Below, piece by piece: positions 7,870-15,361 of a DNA stretch of 22,538 nucleotides. The notes beneath the pieces were generated by a model. It worked only from the letters and a program-made list of their open reading frames with translations. It searched no databases and was not told where the DNA came from. Position 1 is the first letter of the stretch. Every line of letters begins with the position of its first letter. This DNA comes from JAIRVZ01 sp031553755 (lineage in GTDB: Bacteria; Bacteroidota; Bacteroidia; Bacteroidales; Azobacteroidaceae), in assembly GCA_031553755.1 (NCBI GenBank), contig JAVBKZ010000089.1, positions 1 through 22,538 on the forward strand, given 5' to 3'. A program made the position numbers and the translations under genes.

Positions 7870-8877
7870 ATGGAAAACTTGAAGTTGTGGAAAGAACAAT
7901 TGCTTAAACGCAAAGAGAGACTCGCAATTCCCATTATGACACACCCCGGAATTGAAATCATTGGGAAGACCGTTAAACAAGCGGTTTGTGACGGACAAGT
8001 CCATTTCGAGGCAATTAAAGCCTTAAACGAACAATTTTCACCTGCAGCAACTACCGTGATTATGGATCTGACTGTCGAAGCAGAAGCTTTTGGCGCAACG
8101 GTTATCTTTCCGGAAGATGAAATTCCTTCGGTAACCGGCAGATTGCTTGAAGATGAGGAAGCGATAGAAAAATTGCAGGTTCCCGGTTTGACTAAAGGCC
8201 GGATTTCCCAATATTTACTGGCAAATAAACTATCGGCAGAATATTTCAGGGATAAGCCTGTATTTGCAGGATGTATCGGTCCGTTTTCCCTTGCCGGGAG
8301 ATTGTACGATATGTCTGAAATAATGATGCTGTGCTATTCCGAACCGGAACCGGCTGGAGTTTTGTTACAGAAATGTACTGATTTCCTTATGGCTTATTGC
8401 TCGGAACTAAAAAATACAGGAGTCGATGGTATCGTAATCGCGGAGCCTGCTGCCGGACTACTTTCGAATGATGGTTGCTATGAATTTTCATCAGTCTATG
8501 TGAAACAAATTGTAGAAGCATTGCAAGATGAGCAGTTTATGATCATATTGCATAATTGCGGAAATACCGGACACTGCACGGAAGCAATGCTTGCTACCGG
8601 AGCCGGATCCATTCATGTCGGAAATAAAGCCGATATGGAACAGGTTCTGTCCCAATGTCCGCCGGATGTACTGGTATGGGGGAATCTCGATCCTGTAGGC
8701 ATGTTCAAACAATCGACCGAAGAGGGAATAAGGATGGGTACTCTCGAACTATTGAGAAAAACATCGGGATACCGAAACTACATCCTTTCATCCGGTTGTG
8801 ACACCCCTCCTCATACTCCTGAAGAAAATATCCGGGCATTTTTTAGTGCGTTGAAAGAATACAACACAAGCTTGTGA
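7870..8877 (+). CDS. MtaA/MtbA-like methyltransferase MT-B with H-x-C...C zinc motif
   Basis: A 335-residue UroD-fold methyltransferase, paralogous to MT-A but with the full MtaA/MtbA zinc motif: H228-N-C230-G and C310 (LHNCGN and SSGCDTPPHTP), an H-x-C-x79-C spacing close to that of the methanogen enzymes. In MtaA and MtbA this zinc activates the thiol of coenzyme M to accept methyl from methylcobalamin. Bacteroidota are not known to make coenzyme M, so the acceptor here must be another thiol or the enzyme runs a different reaction; homocysteine is a reasonable guess. It ends PHTPEENIRAFFSALKEY, the common tail helix of this family. It lies 11 bases after the corrinoid gene and overlaps the next start as TGATG, so the three are translationally coupled. 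Confident on family and motif, not on acceptor. Confidence 0.85.
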   Translation: MENLKLWKEQLLKRKERLAIPIMTHPGIEIIGKTVKQAVCDGQVHFEAIKALNEQFSPAATTVIMDLTVEAEAFGATVIFPEDEIPSVTGRLLEDEEAIEKLQVPGLTKGRISQYLLANKLSAEYFRDKPVFAGCIGPFSLAGRLYDMSEIMMLCYSEPEPAGVLLQKCTDFLMAYCSELKNTGVDGIVIAEPAAGLLSNDGCYEFSSVYVKQIVEALQDEQFMIILHNCGNTGHCTEAMLATGAGSIHVGNKADMEQVLSQCPPDVLVWGNLDPVGMFKQSTEEGIRMGTLELLRKTSGYRNYILSSGCDTPPHTPEENIRAFFSALKEYNTSL

Positions 8878-9557
8878 TGCCGGAAGAAGTAATAATCGGA
8901 TACAATGATCTGGCAATATCCAAGTCTGATATTTTTGATGAATTAGGCTATGGCGATATTCCCCCCGGAGAAGATGTGGAAGAAGCGATAGATGAAGTAA
9001 TCAGTCAAATACAACCACAAATCCGTCCGCATTATTATTTTGAAATCTTTGATGGAGAATTATTGAAAGAAATCCTGATTATTCAAGGCGTTGAATTTCA
9101 AATTGGGAAAATCATTGCTTCGCAATTGAAAAAAAGTTCAAAATTCATTCTTTTTGCAGTTACGGCAGGATTGAAGTTGCATTATTATCTGGAAGAAACC
9201 AAAAAGAATAATGATATGCTACGGCTTTACTTAGCCGACTGCATCGGATCTATAATCGCCGAACGAACTGCTGACGAGATGGAAAGAAATATGTATAATA
9301 AAATTGCCTCGGAAGGATATAAGCATACCAACCGGTTCAGCCCCGGTTATTGCGGATGGCATGTAAGTGAACAGCAAAAACTATTTTCATTATTGCCTCC
9401 CAATGTGTGCGGAATCACACTAACTGATTCTTCCCTGATGATTCCGGTAAAATCTGTCAGCGGAATCATTGGCGTTGGATCTGATGCATTGAGAAAAGAA
9501 TATACTTGTAACATCTGTGATTATAAGAATTGCTATAAGCGAAAAAACAAAAAGTAA
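8877..9557 (+). CDS. MetH-like cobalamin reactivation-domain protein
   Basis: A 226-residue protein resembling the free-standing 'vitamin B12-dependent methionine synthase, activation domain' family. Near 153-172 it has RFSPGYCGWHVSEQQKLFSL, matching the RxSPGYP...E...L motif by which the MetH activation domain binds S-adenosylmethionine, and near 180-196 a TLTDSSLMIPVKSVSG segment also typical of it. The tail has three cysteines, C211-x2-C214-x4-C219 (CNICDYKNC), which suggests metal or Fe-S binding and is seen in stand-alone members near corrinoid methyltransferases. Expected job: reductive methylation of cob(II)alamin that forms by accidental oxidation, returning the carrier protein to the cycle. 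The start is ATG 8877, sharing its A with the TGA stop of MT-B; the in-frame GTG at 8874 is less likely. Last gene of the + strand block. Confidence 0.85.
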   Translation: MPEEVIIGYNDLAISKSDIFDELGYGDIPPGEDVEEAIDEVISQIQPQIRPHYYFEIFDGELLKEILIIQGVEFQIGKIIASQLKKSSKFILFAVTAGLKLHYYLEETKKNNDMLRLYLADCIGSIIAERTADEMERNMYNKIASEGYKHTNRFSPGYCGWHVSEQQKLFSLLPPNVCGITLTDSSLMIPVKSVSGIIGVGSDALRKEYTCNICDYKNCYKRKNKK

Positions 9558-9624
9558 ACCCAATGTTAATTTATATAAACTTCAAAAAGTAATCACAGGT
9601 TAAGAAGATTTGTCCAAAAAACAT

Positions 9625-11154
9625 TCAATCCAAATAAATTTTTTTCTTGCAGCAAGAAGAGATTTCGAGAATATATATTCCTGTATGAAAATTTTTCAAA
9701 GGAATGATATTTTCTCCATTGTAGATAATTTTGTTGAGTAATGTTTTTCCCGTTAAGTCTGTAATTTTTATCTTATTTTGTATTTCTTCCGTAGATATAT
9801 AGAGTTGTTTTCCGATAATTTTATATTGAATTTGATTGGTTTTATTTTCCGGCATTTCAGCTGTGGTATTTCCTTTGAACTGAATGGTTTGTCCCGGAAG
9901 TAATCTGTCGCTTGTAATGGTTAATATCGGGTTGTCTCCTCCTGACATGATTGAATATTCTTTACTTTCACCGGGATAAAGATGTTTTAATGACTCATTC
10001 GATTTAACTCCATTTACTGTTACAAAAGCATCGTGGTAGATGGGGGCTACACCTATGTTTTTGACTATTACTTTGGATTCCAGATCGGAAACCTTGAATG
10101 ATTCTACATTGAATTTATATCCGTTTGCCATACCGGCTTCTTTTATTCTGTCCATCGTCCGGTATTTGGGTTGGTCGTTTCCTATCATATAGGAAATGTG
10201 ATATTGCGAGGAGGCTTGTTCATATGTACGTCCACGCCATCCTTTGGGTTCCAAAACGCCTTTTTGATCAGCATCGGTATAATAATTGAATTCACCTCCG
10301 GCGGGGGATTTTCTGTATTTGTCGGAACCAAAAAATTGCCAGTTCAATTTGTTCCAAGTATCGTGTTCTTCCGACATGAATGAGTCATCAAATAATCCAA
10401 AATTCAGGTTTTTCAATTCAGGTTTTTCTTCTACCGGCGTATAATCTCCATCCGAAGCATCAATTGAAATACTCCAAGGTGTATTGATAAAAACGCTGTT
10501 GAGATGTTTTAAAAAAGTTTCCTGATAGGCTTTGGATGGAAAACCAATTCCTACCATTTTTGATTCTTTGTATTTTGTTCCGTTCAGAGTAAATTCTCCG
10601 CTCCAAGTATGATATTCGGCCCACAATCCGAATCCGGTTTGAAGAAAGGCTAACCGGGGATCATTGTCATATTTTTCCGCTAATTTGGTATAAAATTCCA
10701 ATGTGAAATTTTGTAGTTCCGTATTTCTCCAATCTGGAAAATAGCATTCCGAACCATCGCCTTTTCCTTTAAAATCGGTATATCCTTCCATGTTTTTGAT
10801 GTAATCCGGAACGGTTGTTTTCCCATCCCTTAGAGGTTTATCTACCGGATAAACAAAATAAAAACGGATGATTGCCTGATGATTGCGGGAAGCTGCCGAA
10901 TTTAATGTATTTTCCAATACAGTCCAATCGTATATCCCTTTTTGCTTGACAATATCGTTGTATTTCATGTAAGAAAATTCTAATGAAATAGCATCGGTGT
11001 TATTTTTTTCTATATTATCTGTCCAAAGAACAATGCCAGTCATGGGTTGTACTTTGTCAATAGAACTATTTACCTTTACATCCCGAAATGTTTGAGATGT
11101 AGAGAGTTGTGTAATGACAGACAGGAAAAAAATTATAAAATTAATTTTGTACAT
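9625..11154 (-). CDS. DUF4874/DUF4832-like TIM-barrel protein with T9SS tail
   Basis: A 509-residue secreted protein: signal peptide (about 1-20, cleavage near STS/Q), a probable TIM-barrel with KGIYDWTVLE and AIIRFYFVYPVDKPL near 72-107, and QTGFGLWAEYHTW near 172-184. The last matches the conserved QaGFxGxWGEWH-type motif of the DUF4874/DUF4832 proteins, putting E180 as a likely catalytic or binding acid. A C-terminal beta-domain and a type A T9SS sorting tail (KITDLTGKTLLNKI ... HTGIYILEIS) follow. It is the last gene of the - strand pectinase cluster, 38 bases after a PL9 gene, so a role in pectin or arabinogalactan side-chain breakdown is plausible, but no activity can be assigned. The fold resembles glycoside hydrolases, so an uncharacterised hydrolase is my best guess. 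Confidence 0.6.
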   Translation of the reverse strand: MYKINFIIFFLSVITQLSTSQTFRDVKVNSSIDKVQPMTGIVLWTDNIEKNNTDAISLEFSYMKYNDIVKQKGIYDWTVLENTLNSAASRNHQAIIRFYFVYPVDKPLRDGKTTVPDYIKNMEGYTDFKGKGDGSECYFPDWRNTELQNFTLEFYTKLAEKYDNDPRLAFLQTGFGLWAEYHTWSGEFTLNGTKYKESKMVGIGFPSKAYQETFLKHLNSVFINTPWSISIDASDGDYTPVEEKPELKNLNFGLFDDSFMSEEHDTWNKLNWQFFGSDKYRKSPAGGEFNYYTDADQKGVLEPKGWRGRTYEQASSQYHISYMIGNDQPKYRTMDRIKEAGMANGYKFNVESFKVSDLESKVIVKNIGVAPIYHDAFVTVNGVKSNESLKHLYPGESKEYSIMSGGDNPILTITSDRLLPGQTIQFKGNTTAEMPENKTNQIQYKIIGKQLYISTEEIQNKIKITDLTGKTLLNKIIYNGENIIPLKNFHTGIYILEISSCCKKKIYLD

Positions 11155-11192
11155 AATATAATCAACTAAAATAAAGAACTAAAAACCTAACA

Positions 11193-12827
11193 CTATTTGA
11201 TAAACTTAACTGTTTCTGATTTTCCATCATATTGCAAACGCGCAATATAAATTCCGGCATTTAAATTACCTAAATAATCGATAATAAAATTATCTCCCTC
11301 AGGATAAATATGATTTGAAATTTGTTTGATTTCTTTTCCCGAAATGTCATAGATTGAGAATAAAATAGTGGATGTTTCCTGTAAATTAAACGTGAATGTA
11401 TATAATCCGTTTCCGGAAGGAATACAGGAAAGCGCCGGTTTTTTTATTTGTTGGGGAATGTATATGCTTGCCGGAGTATTCGAATATTCAAAAGCTCCTA
11501 AATCGGGAGCAGTTCCTACATAGGGTAAAGTTATTGTTTCATTATTGAATGTATAGCTGGCCATTTTTCCTTTATCAATTAAATCACTTTCCGGTTTAAG
11601 ACGGCAAAATCCGTTGTAAGGAATTGTTCCGTCTATGTTTCGCACTACTTTTGCTAAATTGTTGGCTATTGTATTATCACTAAAGTCTACGGTAAAATCA
11701 TCGTAATTGGCAATCCCTCCGTTTTTTTTATCACTTGTATTTCCCATTTGCCAACTGTTATTTTCGGTCGCGTTTTGAGATTGGTCGCTAATCATTTTAT
11801 CTGTTGATTTCCACGCGATACAATTTTTGATTACATGTCCGGCAGACGGGCCGCTTGCAAACGAAAACCCTTTTATATTATCGAAAGCTACGCAATTCAA
11901 CATGATTTGCGTTCCTTGGTTATCGTTTTGGTCGAAACACTTTCCGGCTCCTCCGACATAATGCAAGTCGAATCCGATGCAACGGATACAGATGTTTGAA
12001 CCTTTGGAATAAGTGCTGTTTCCTCCTAATTTGAAACCATTTCCATTGCCAGCTTTTCCATCACGGAGAGTGTTTTTATCTCCATTATGCCAAGTCCAAC
12101 AATCAATCATTAATACTCCTAATTCGTTGGAATACATGTCCCAACCATCGTCTGAATTGTTCCAAGCCCGGCAACCATCGAATACGTTTCCGGGTCCGCA
12201 GAATAACTTACAGGCAAATCCATCGGCATTTCCTCCGCTTTTATGCGAATCGCAATTGTTGTAAGAATCACAATTTTTAATGTAATTGTAAGCCGATGAA
12301 CCATCGTTGTGTTCCGAATTTTTAGCCAATCCGATTTGGATTCCGCTATCGTAACATCCAACTAAATCACAAAATTCGATGATGTTGTAATTTCCTTCTA
12401 TTTTAATTCCGTTATCTCCGGCTTCTTGAATAATTAATCCTTTGATATACCAGTAATCGGCTCTGTAAGTTTGATTGTCGCGGTCATAATCAAGAAAGAA
12501 TCCCCGGTTTGAATCGCCCGGACCTTGTGATTTGAAATTCAATACCGGACGTTCTGAACTTGTCGTGTAATCCGTACCAAAAATACAAATGCGTTTATCC
12601 GCAGTTCCTTTATTCGTAAGACGAATGGTTTTGTTGTAATTATATGTTCCCGGAAGTACAAAAATAGTATCTCCAGGTAATGCTTTATCCGTAAAGGCGG
12701 AAATATTGAATTTGGGGTTTTCCTTTGTTCCGTCGTTAGTATCGTTTCCGGTTGGAGAAACATAATAATTGGTTGCGGACAAAAATGTTGCAAATAGTAA
12801 ACCTGTAATTAAAAATAATTTTTTCAT
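11193..12827 (-). CDS. Family 9 polysaccharide lyase (pectate lyase type), T9SS-secreted
   Basis: A 544-residue secreted right-handed beta-helix lyase that cleaves polygalacturonate or rhamnogalacturonan by beta-elimination. Signal peptide about 1-18, then the PL9 opening YYVSPTGNDTNDGT. The calcium-site residues known from Dickeya Pel9A (D209, D233, D234, D237) and catalytic lysine K273 map here to D202, D226, D227, D230 and K266, keeping exactly the Pel9A spacing (24, 1, 3, 36): NADGFACK, DDGWD and GNGFKLGG. The end (about 470-544) is a type A T9SS tail (YDISGKEIKQIS ... NAGIYIARLQYDG). It starts two bases after the stop of the PL9 gene upstream, so they are co-transcribed. Intact-looking active site; pectate versus rhamnogalacturonan specificity is undetermined. 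Confidence 0.9.
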   Translation of the reverse strand: MKKLFLITGLLFATFLSATNYYVSPTGNDTNDGTKENPKFNISAFTDKALPGDTIFVLPGTYNYNKTIRLTNKGTADKRICIFGTDYTTSSERPVLNFKSQGPGDSNRGFFLDYDRDNQTYRADYWYIKGLIIQEAGDNGIKIEGNYNIIEFCDLVGCYDSGIQIGLAKNSEHNDGSSAYNYIKNCDSYNNCDSHKSGGNADGFACKLFCGPGNVFDGCRAWNNSDDGWDMYSNELGVLMIDCWTWHNGDKNTLRDGKAGNGNGFKLGGNSTYSKGSNICIRCIGFDLHYVGGAGKCFDQNDNQGTQIMLNCVAFDNIKGFSFASGPSAGHVIKNCIAWKSTDKMISDQSQNATENNSWQMGNTSDKKNGGIANYDDFTVDFSDNTIANNLAKVVRNIDGTIPYNGFCRLKPESDLIDKGKMASYTFNNETITLPYVGTAPDLGAFEYSNTPASIYIPQQIKKPALSCIPSGNGLYTFTFNLQETSTILFSIYDISGKEIKQISNHIYPEGDNFIIDYLGNLNAGIYIARLQYDGKSETVKFIK

Positions 12828-12829
12828 TT

Positions 12830-15289
12830 TTATAATTTGACAATTTTAGAATATTTTATTTCATTTCCATATTTTACCACACAGATATATGTTCCTGAAA
12901 CAAAATTGCTTATATCGGTTAGTACAGAATTTTCTCCTGCCGGATACCAATTATTGTAAGCTACTTGTTTTATAAATTGTCCGTTTAAATTGTATAATCC
13001 GATTTGTACGGGCATTGTTTCAGGTAGATTAAATATTACAGATGTAAAATCACTCGTAACAGTAGGAACACATAAAATAGATGTTCTTTTGTATTCGGTT
13101 TTATTGATACCGGTAACTCCTTTTTCCGCACCTAATACTTCTATATTCCAAATTTCGATGGTATTGGCAGCTTCTAATTTGATAACGAAAGAAGAACTTT
13201 CACTTTGAAGTTTATCCGATAAGTTGAGTTTTACAGAAATGGTTGCTCCGTTTGCACCTCCGCTTTGTGTATAAGACGAGCCGAATGTTTTTCCGCCATC
13301 GGTAGAAAGATAAATATTCAAATTACGGTTTCCTCCTCCGGAACTACAAAATTCTAAATTCAATTCCTGAACTTGATATTTGTTCATGTCAATAATAGGA
13401 GATATTAATGTTCCTCCTTTACTGCTGCTGTAGTTAAGCTTAAATCCTTTTGTACTTGAACTTACGGAGTTGGTAGTTGTCCACGCTTTATTGACAATTT
13501 CATCCTGATAACCATTTTTACAGGATAATTTTAAAAGAGATTGAGTTTCTCCAATGGAGTTTTCGTTTTTATCCTTAACAGTGATATTGACAGGTAAAGA
13601 TAGGGTTGTTCCTCCTTGATTATCGTAAACTTTAGCGCAAATGGAATAATTTCCTGCTATCGCATTTGACCATAAATAAATGTAAGGAGTTGTATTTATT
13701 GTCCCTAACAAACGTGTACCTGCGTAAAATTCTATACGGACAATTTGTCCGTCGACATCGCTTGCCGTAGCAGACAATTGAATATTGTTGCCGGCTTCAA
13801 AGATGGTTCCATCTTCAGGAGATGTCAATGATACAACCGGAAGTTGATTGTTTTCGTTATAAGGTTTAGGCGATTCAAATGGCCCTAAATCAGGCATTCC
13901 GTCTAAAGAAGTAATCAAAGTAGAAGGAACATAGGCCGGATTGTTGATATTATCAGGATAAATTTTATCTGTGACAAAGGAATAAGAAACGCCTTTATCT
14001 ATCAACTTACTGTCGGATTTTAATCTTCCAAATCCATTATTGGGTAAAGAACCATCGATTTCACGCGGAGCCATAGCATCTTCCATGCTCAGGCTAACAT
14101 AATCGTTTCTGGAAGGAACTCCTTCTGCGGTTTCGGGGAATAAGTTCCATGAATTATATTGATCATCGATGGTAGTTCCGAACCAGGTGTTACTTGCTTT
14201 ATAAGAAATTTCATCTTTGGTTCCCGCATTGATAACTTCTCCGGGGACTAATGTGCGCGCATATTTTTCGCTGTATGGTTCAAAGCCGACACAATTCCGG
14301 AAAACGTGTTTTGTTCCGTTGATAGTTCCATTTTCCGCTTTAGGATTACAATCTTCCTGATAAGCGAAATTTTTTTCATTATCGAAAGCCAAACAATTAA
14401 TCATGGAGACATTGCCTTCGTTGTGATTTTGGTCGAAACCTTTATTGTTTGCTCCGGATTTGTATTTGTGGTCGAAAGAAATACATCTTACATAAACATG
14501 AGGCGCTTGTGTGCGGGGAGTGGAGGAACTGCTGGCACTACCGTTCGATTTGAAACCGTTTCCGTTACCGCCTTGTATTCCATTGCGGAATGTCCAACAA
14601 TCTTCTACGATAATTTGGAAACGGGTGTAATAAAAATCCCATCCGTCGTCGCCATTGGCCCACGAACGGCATCCACGGAAAACATTTCCGGCTCCGGGAG
14701 AAAGTTTACAGGCAAATCCATCGGCATTATCCACATTTTTATAATTATAATATGAATCACAATTCAAGATTAGGTTATATCCGGCAATCGAACCATCGTT
14801 GGGTAATGTTCCATTCGATTGTTGGATGGCTAATCCGCTGTCGGAATTATACCTGAAAATACAATTTTCAACAATATTGTGGCTTCCTTCTATGCGCATT
14901 CCGTTATCGCTTGAATTTTGGATAACGAAACCTTTTACATACCAATAACTTCCGACAGAAGTAATTCGGATGCCATTGGTAGCACCCGCGTTCAGAATTA
15001 CGCTGTCTTTGCGGGCTAAATCGGCAGGATAAGCCCAAAGTTTGTAATAATTCTGTACATTTCCGGGTTTGTCTAATTTCCACATAGTGGGGAGATTATA
15101 TTTTCCTCCACGTACATAAATTGTATCTCCGGGGTTAACTAATCCGTAGGCTTTGTCGAAGGAAGCGAATGGAGATTCGATTGTTCCGGAATTAACATCA
15201 TTTCCAGAAGTGGAAATAAAATATTGATTGGCAGATGTGGAAAGAGACATTGCCAGTAAAAAAAGTAATTGTAAAAGTATTTTTTTCAT
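12830..15289 (-). CDS. Multidomain PL9 polysaccharide lyase with Ig-like domain and T9SS tail
   Basis: An 819-residue secreted PL9 enzyme. I use the ATG at 15289, which opens the signal peptide MKKILLQLLFLLAMS; the 13 residues upstream in frame come from repeat-like intergenic DNA. Catalytic beta-helix about 22-490, with D190 (NADGFACK), DDGWD at 214-218 and K247 (GNGFKSNG). The first calcium spacing matches Pel9A, but the stretch between DDGWD and the lysine is seven residues shorter than in the next gene, a local loop deletion. Then a bacterial Ig-like domain (PVVSLTSPEDGTIFEAG, about 505-590), a second beta-sandwich (about 600-735) that may bind carbohydrate, and a T9SS type A tail (YNLNGQFIKQVA ... 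SGTYICVVKYG). Middle gene of the cluster. Likely acts on polygalacturonan at or outside the cell surface. Confidence 0.88.
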   Translation of the reverse strand: MKKILLQLLFLLAMSLSTSANQYFISTSGNDVNSGTIESPFASFDKAYGLVNPGDTIYVRGGKYNLPTMWKLDKPGNVQNYYKLWAYPADLARKDSVILNAGATNGIRITSVGSYWYVKGFVIQNSSDNGMRIEGSHNIVENCIFRYNSDSGLAIQQSNGTLPNDGSIAGYNLILNCDSYYNYKNVDNADGFACKLSPGAGNVFRGCRSWANGDDGWDFYYTRFQIIVEDCWTFRNGIQGGNGNGFKSNGSASSSSTPRTQAPHVYVRCISFDHKYKSGANNKGFDQNHNEGNVSMINCLAFDNEKNFAYQEDCNPKAENGTINGTKHVFRNCVGFEPYSEKYARTLVPGEVINAGTKDEISYKASNTWFGTTIDDQYNSWNLFPETAEGVPSRNDYVSLSMEDAMAPREIDGSLPNNGFGRLKSDSKLIDKGVSYSFVTDKIYPDNINNPAYVPSTLITSLDGMPDLGPFESPKPYNENNQLPVVSLTSPEDGTIFEAGNNIQLSATASDVDGQIVRIEFYAGTRLLGTINTTPYIYLWSNAIAGNYSICAKVYDNQGGTTLSLPVNITVKDKNENSIGETQSLLKLSCKNGYQDEIVNKAWTTTNSVSSSTKGFKLNYSSSKGGTLISPIIDMNKYQVQELNLEFCSSGGGNRNLNIYLSTDGGKTFGSSYTQSGGANGATISVKLNLSDKLQSESSSFVIKLEAANTIEIWNIEVLGAEKGVTGINKTEYKRTSILCVPTVTSDFTSVIFNLPETMPVQIGLYNLNGQFIKQVAYNNWYPAGENSVLTDISNFVSGTYICVVKYGNEIKYSKIVKL

Positions 15290-15315
15290 GATATTTATTG
15301 TGTTAAAGGGGATGC

Positions 15316-15352
15316 CACAAAGTAACAAAGTCGCGAAGTTTATATCTTTGTG
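15316..15352. repeat. ACAAAG repeat able to form a short stem
   Basis: In the 72-base gap between two lyase genes, ACAAAG occurs at 15317-15322 and 15325-15330, and CACAAAG (15316-15322) pairs with CTTTGTG (15346-15352). Tracts like CACAAAGTAACAAAGTC are common intergenic repeats in Bacteroidota. It would lie in the leader of the downstream - strand PL9 gene. Confidence 0.4.
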
Positions 15353-15361
15353 TCAAATTTA

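Noticed and set aside
6044..8877. Heme biosynthesis HemE pair
   Set aside because: Both proteins share the UroD fold, but the B12 carrier between them, the reactivation gene and the H-x-C...C motif in the second show methyl transfer instead.
6044..9557. Methanol use from pectin de-esterification
   Set aside because: Attractive because pectinases are adjacent, but I see no MtaB-type methanol methyltransferase and no pectin methylesterase in the window; the first methyltransferase is UroD-like, which fits other methyl donors better.
12013..12264. Open frames opposite the lyase genes, for example here and at 14306-14755
   Set aside because: They are antisense shadows of beta-helix repeats with no start context or family likeness.
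15290..15328. Upstream start for the 819-residue PL9 gene
   Set aside because: The 13 added residues would precede and spoil the signal peptide.
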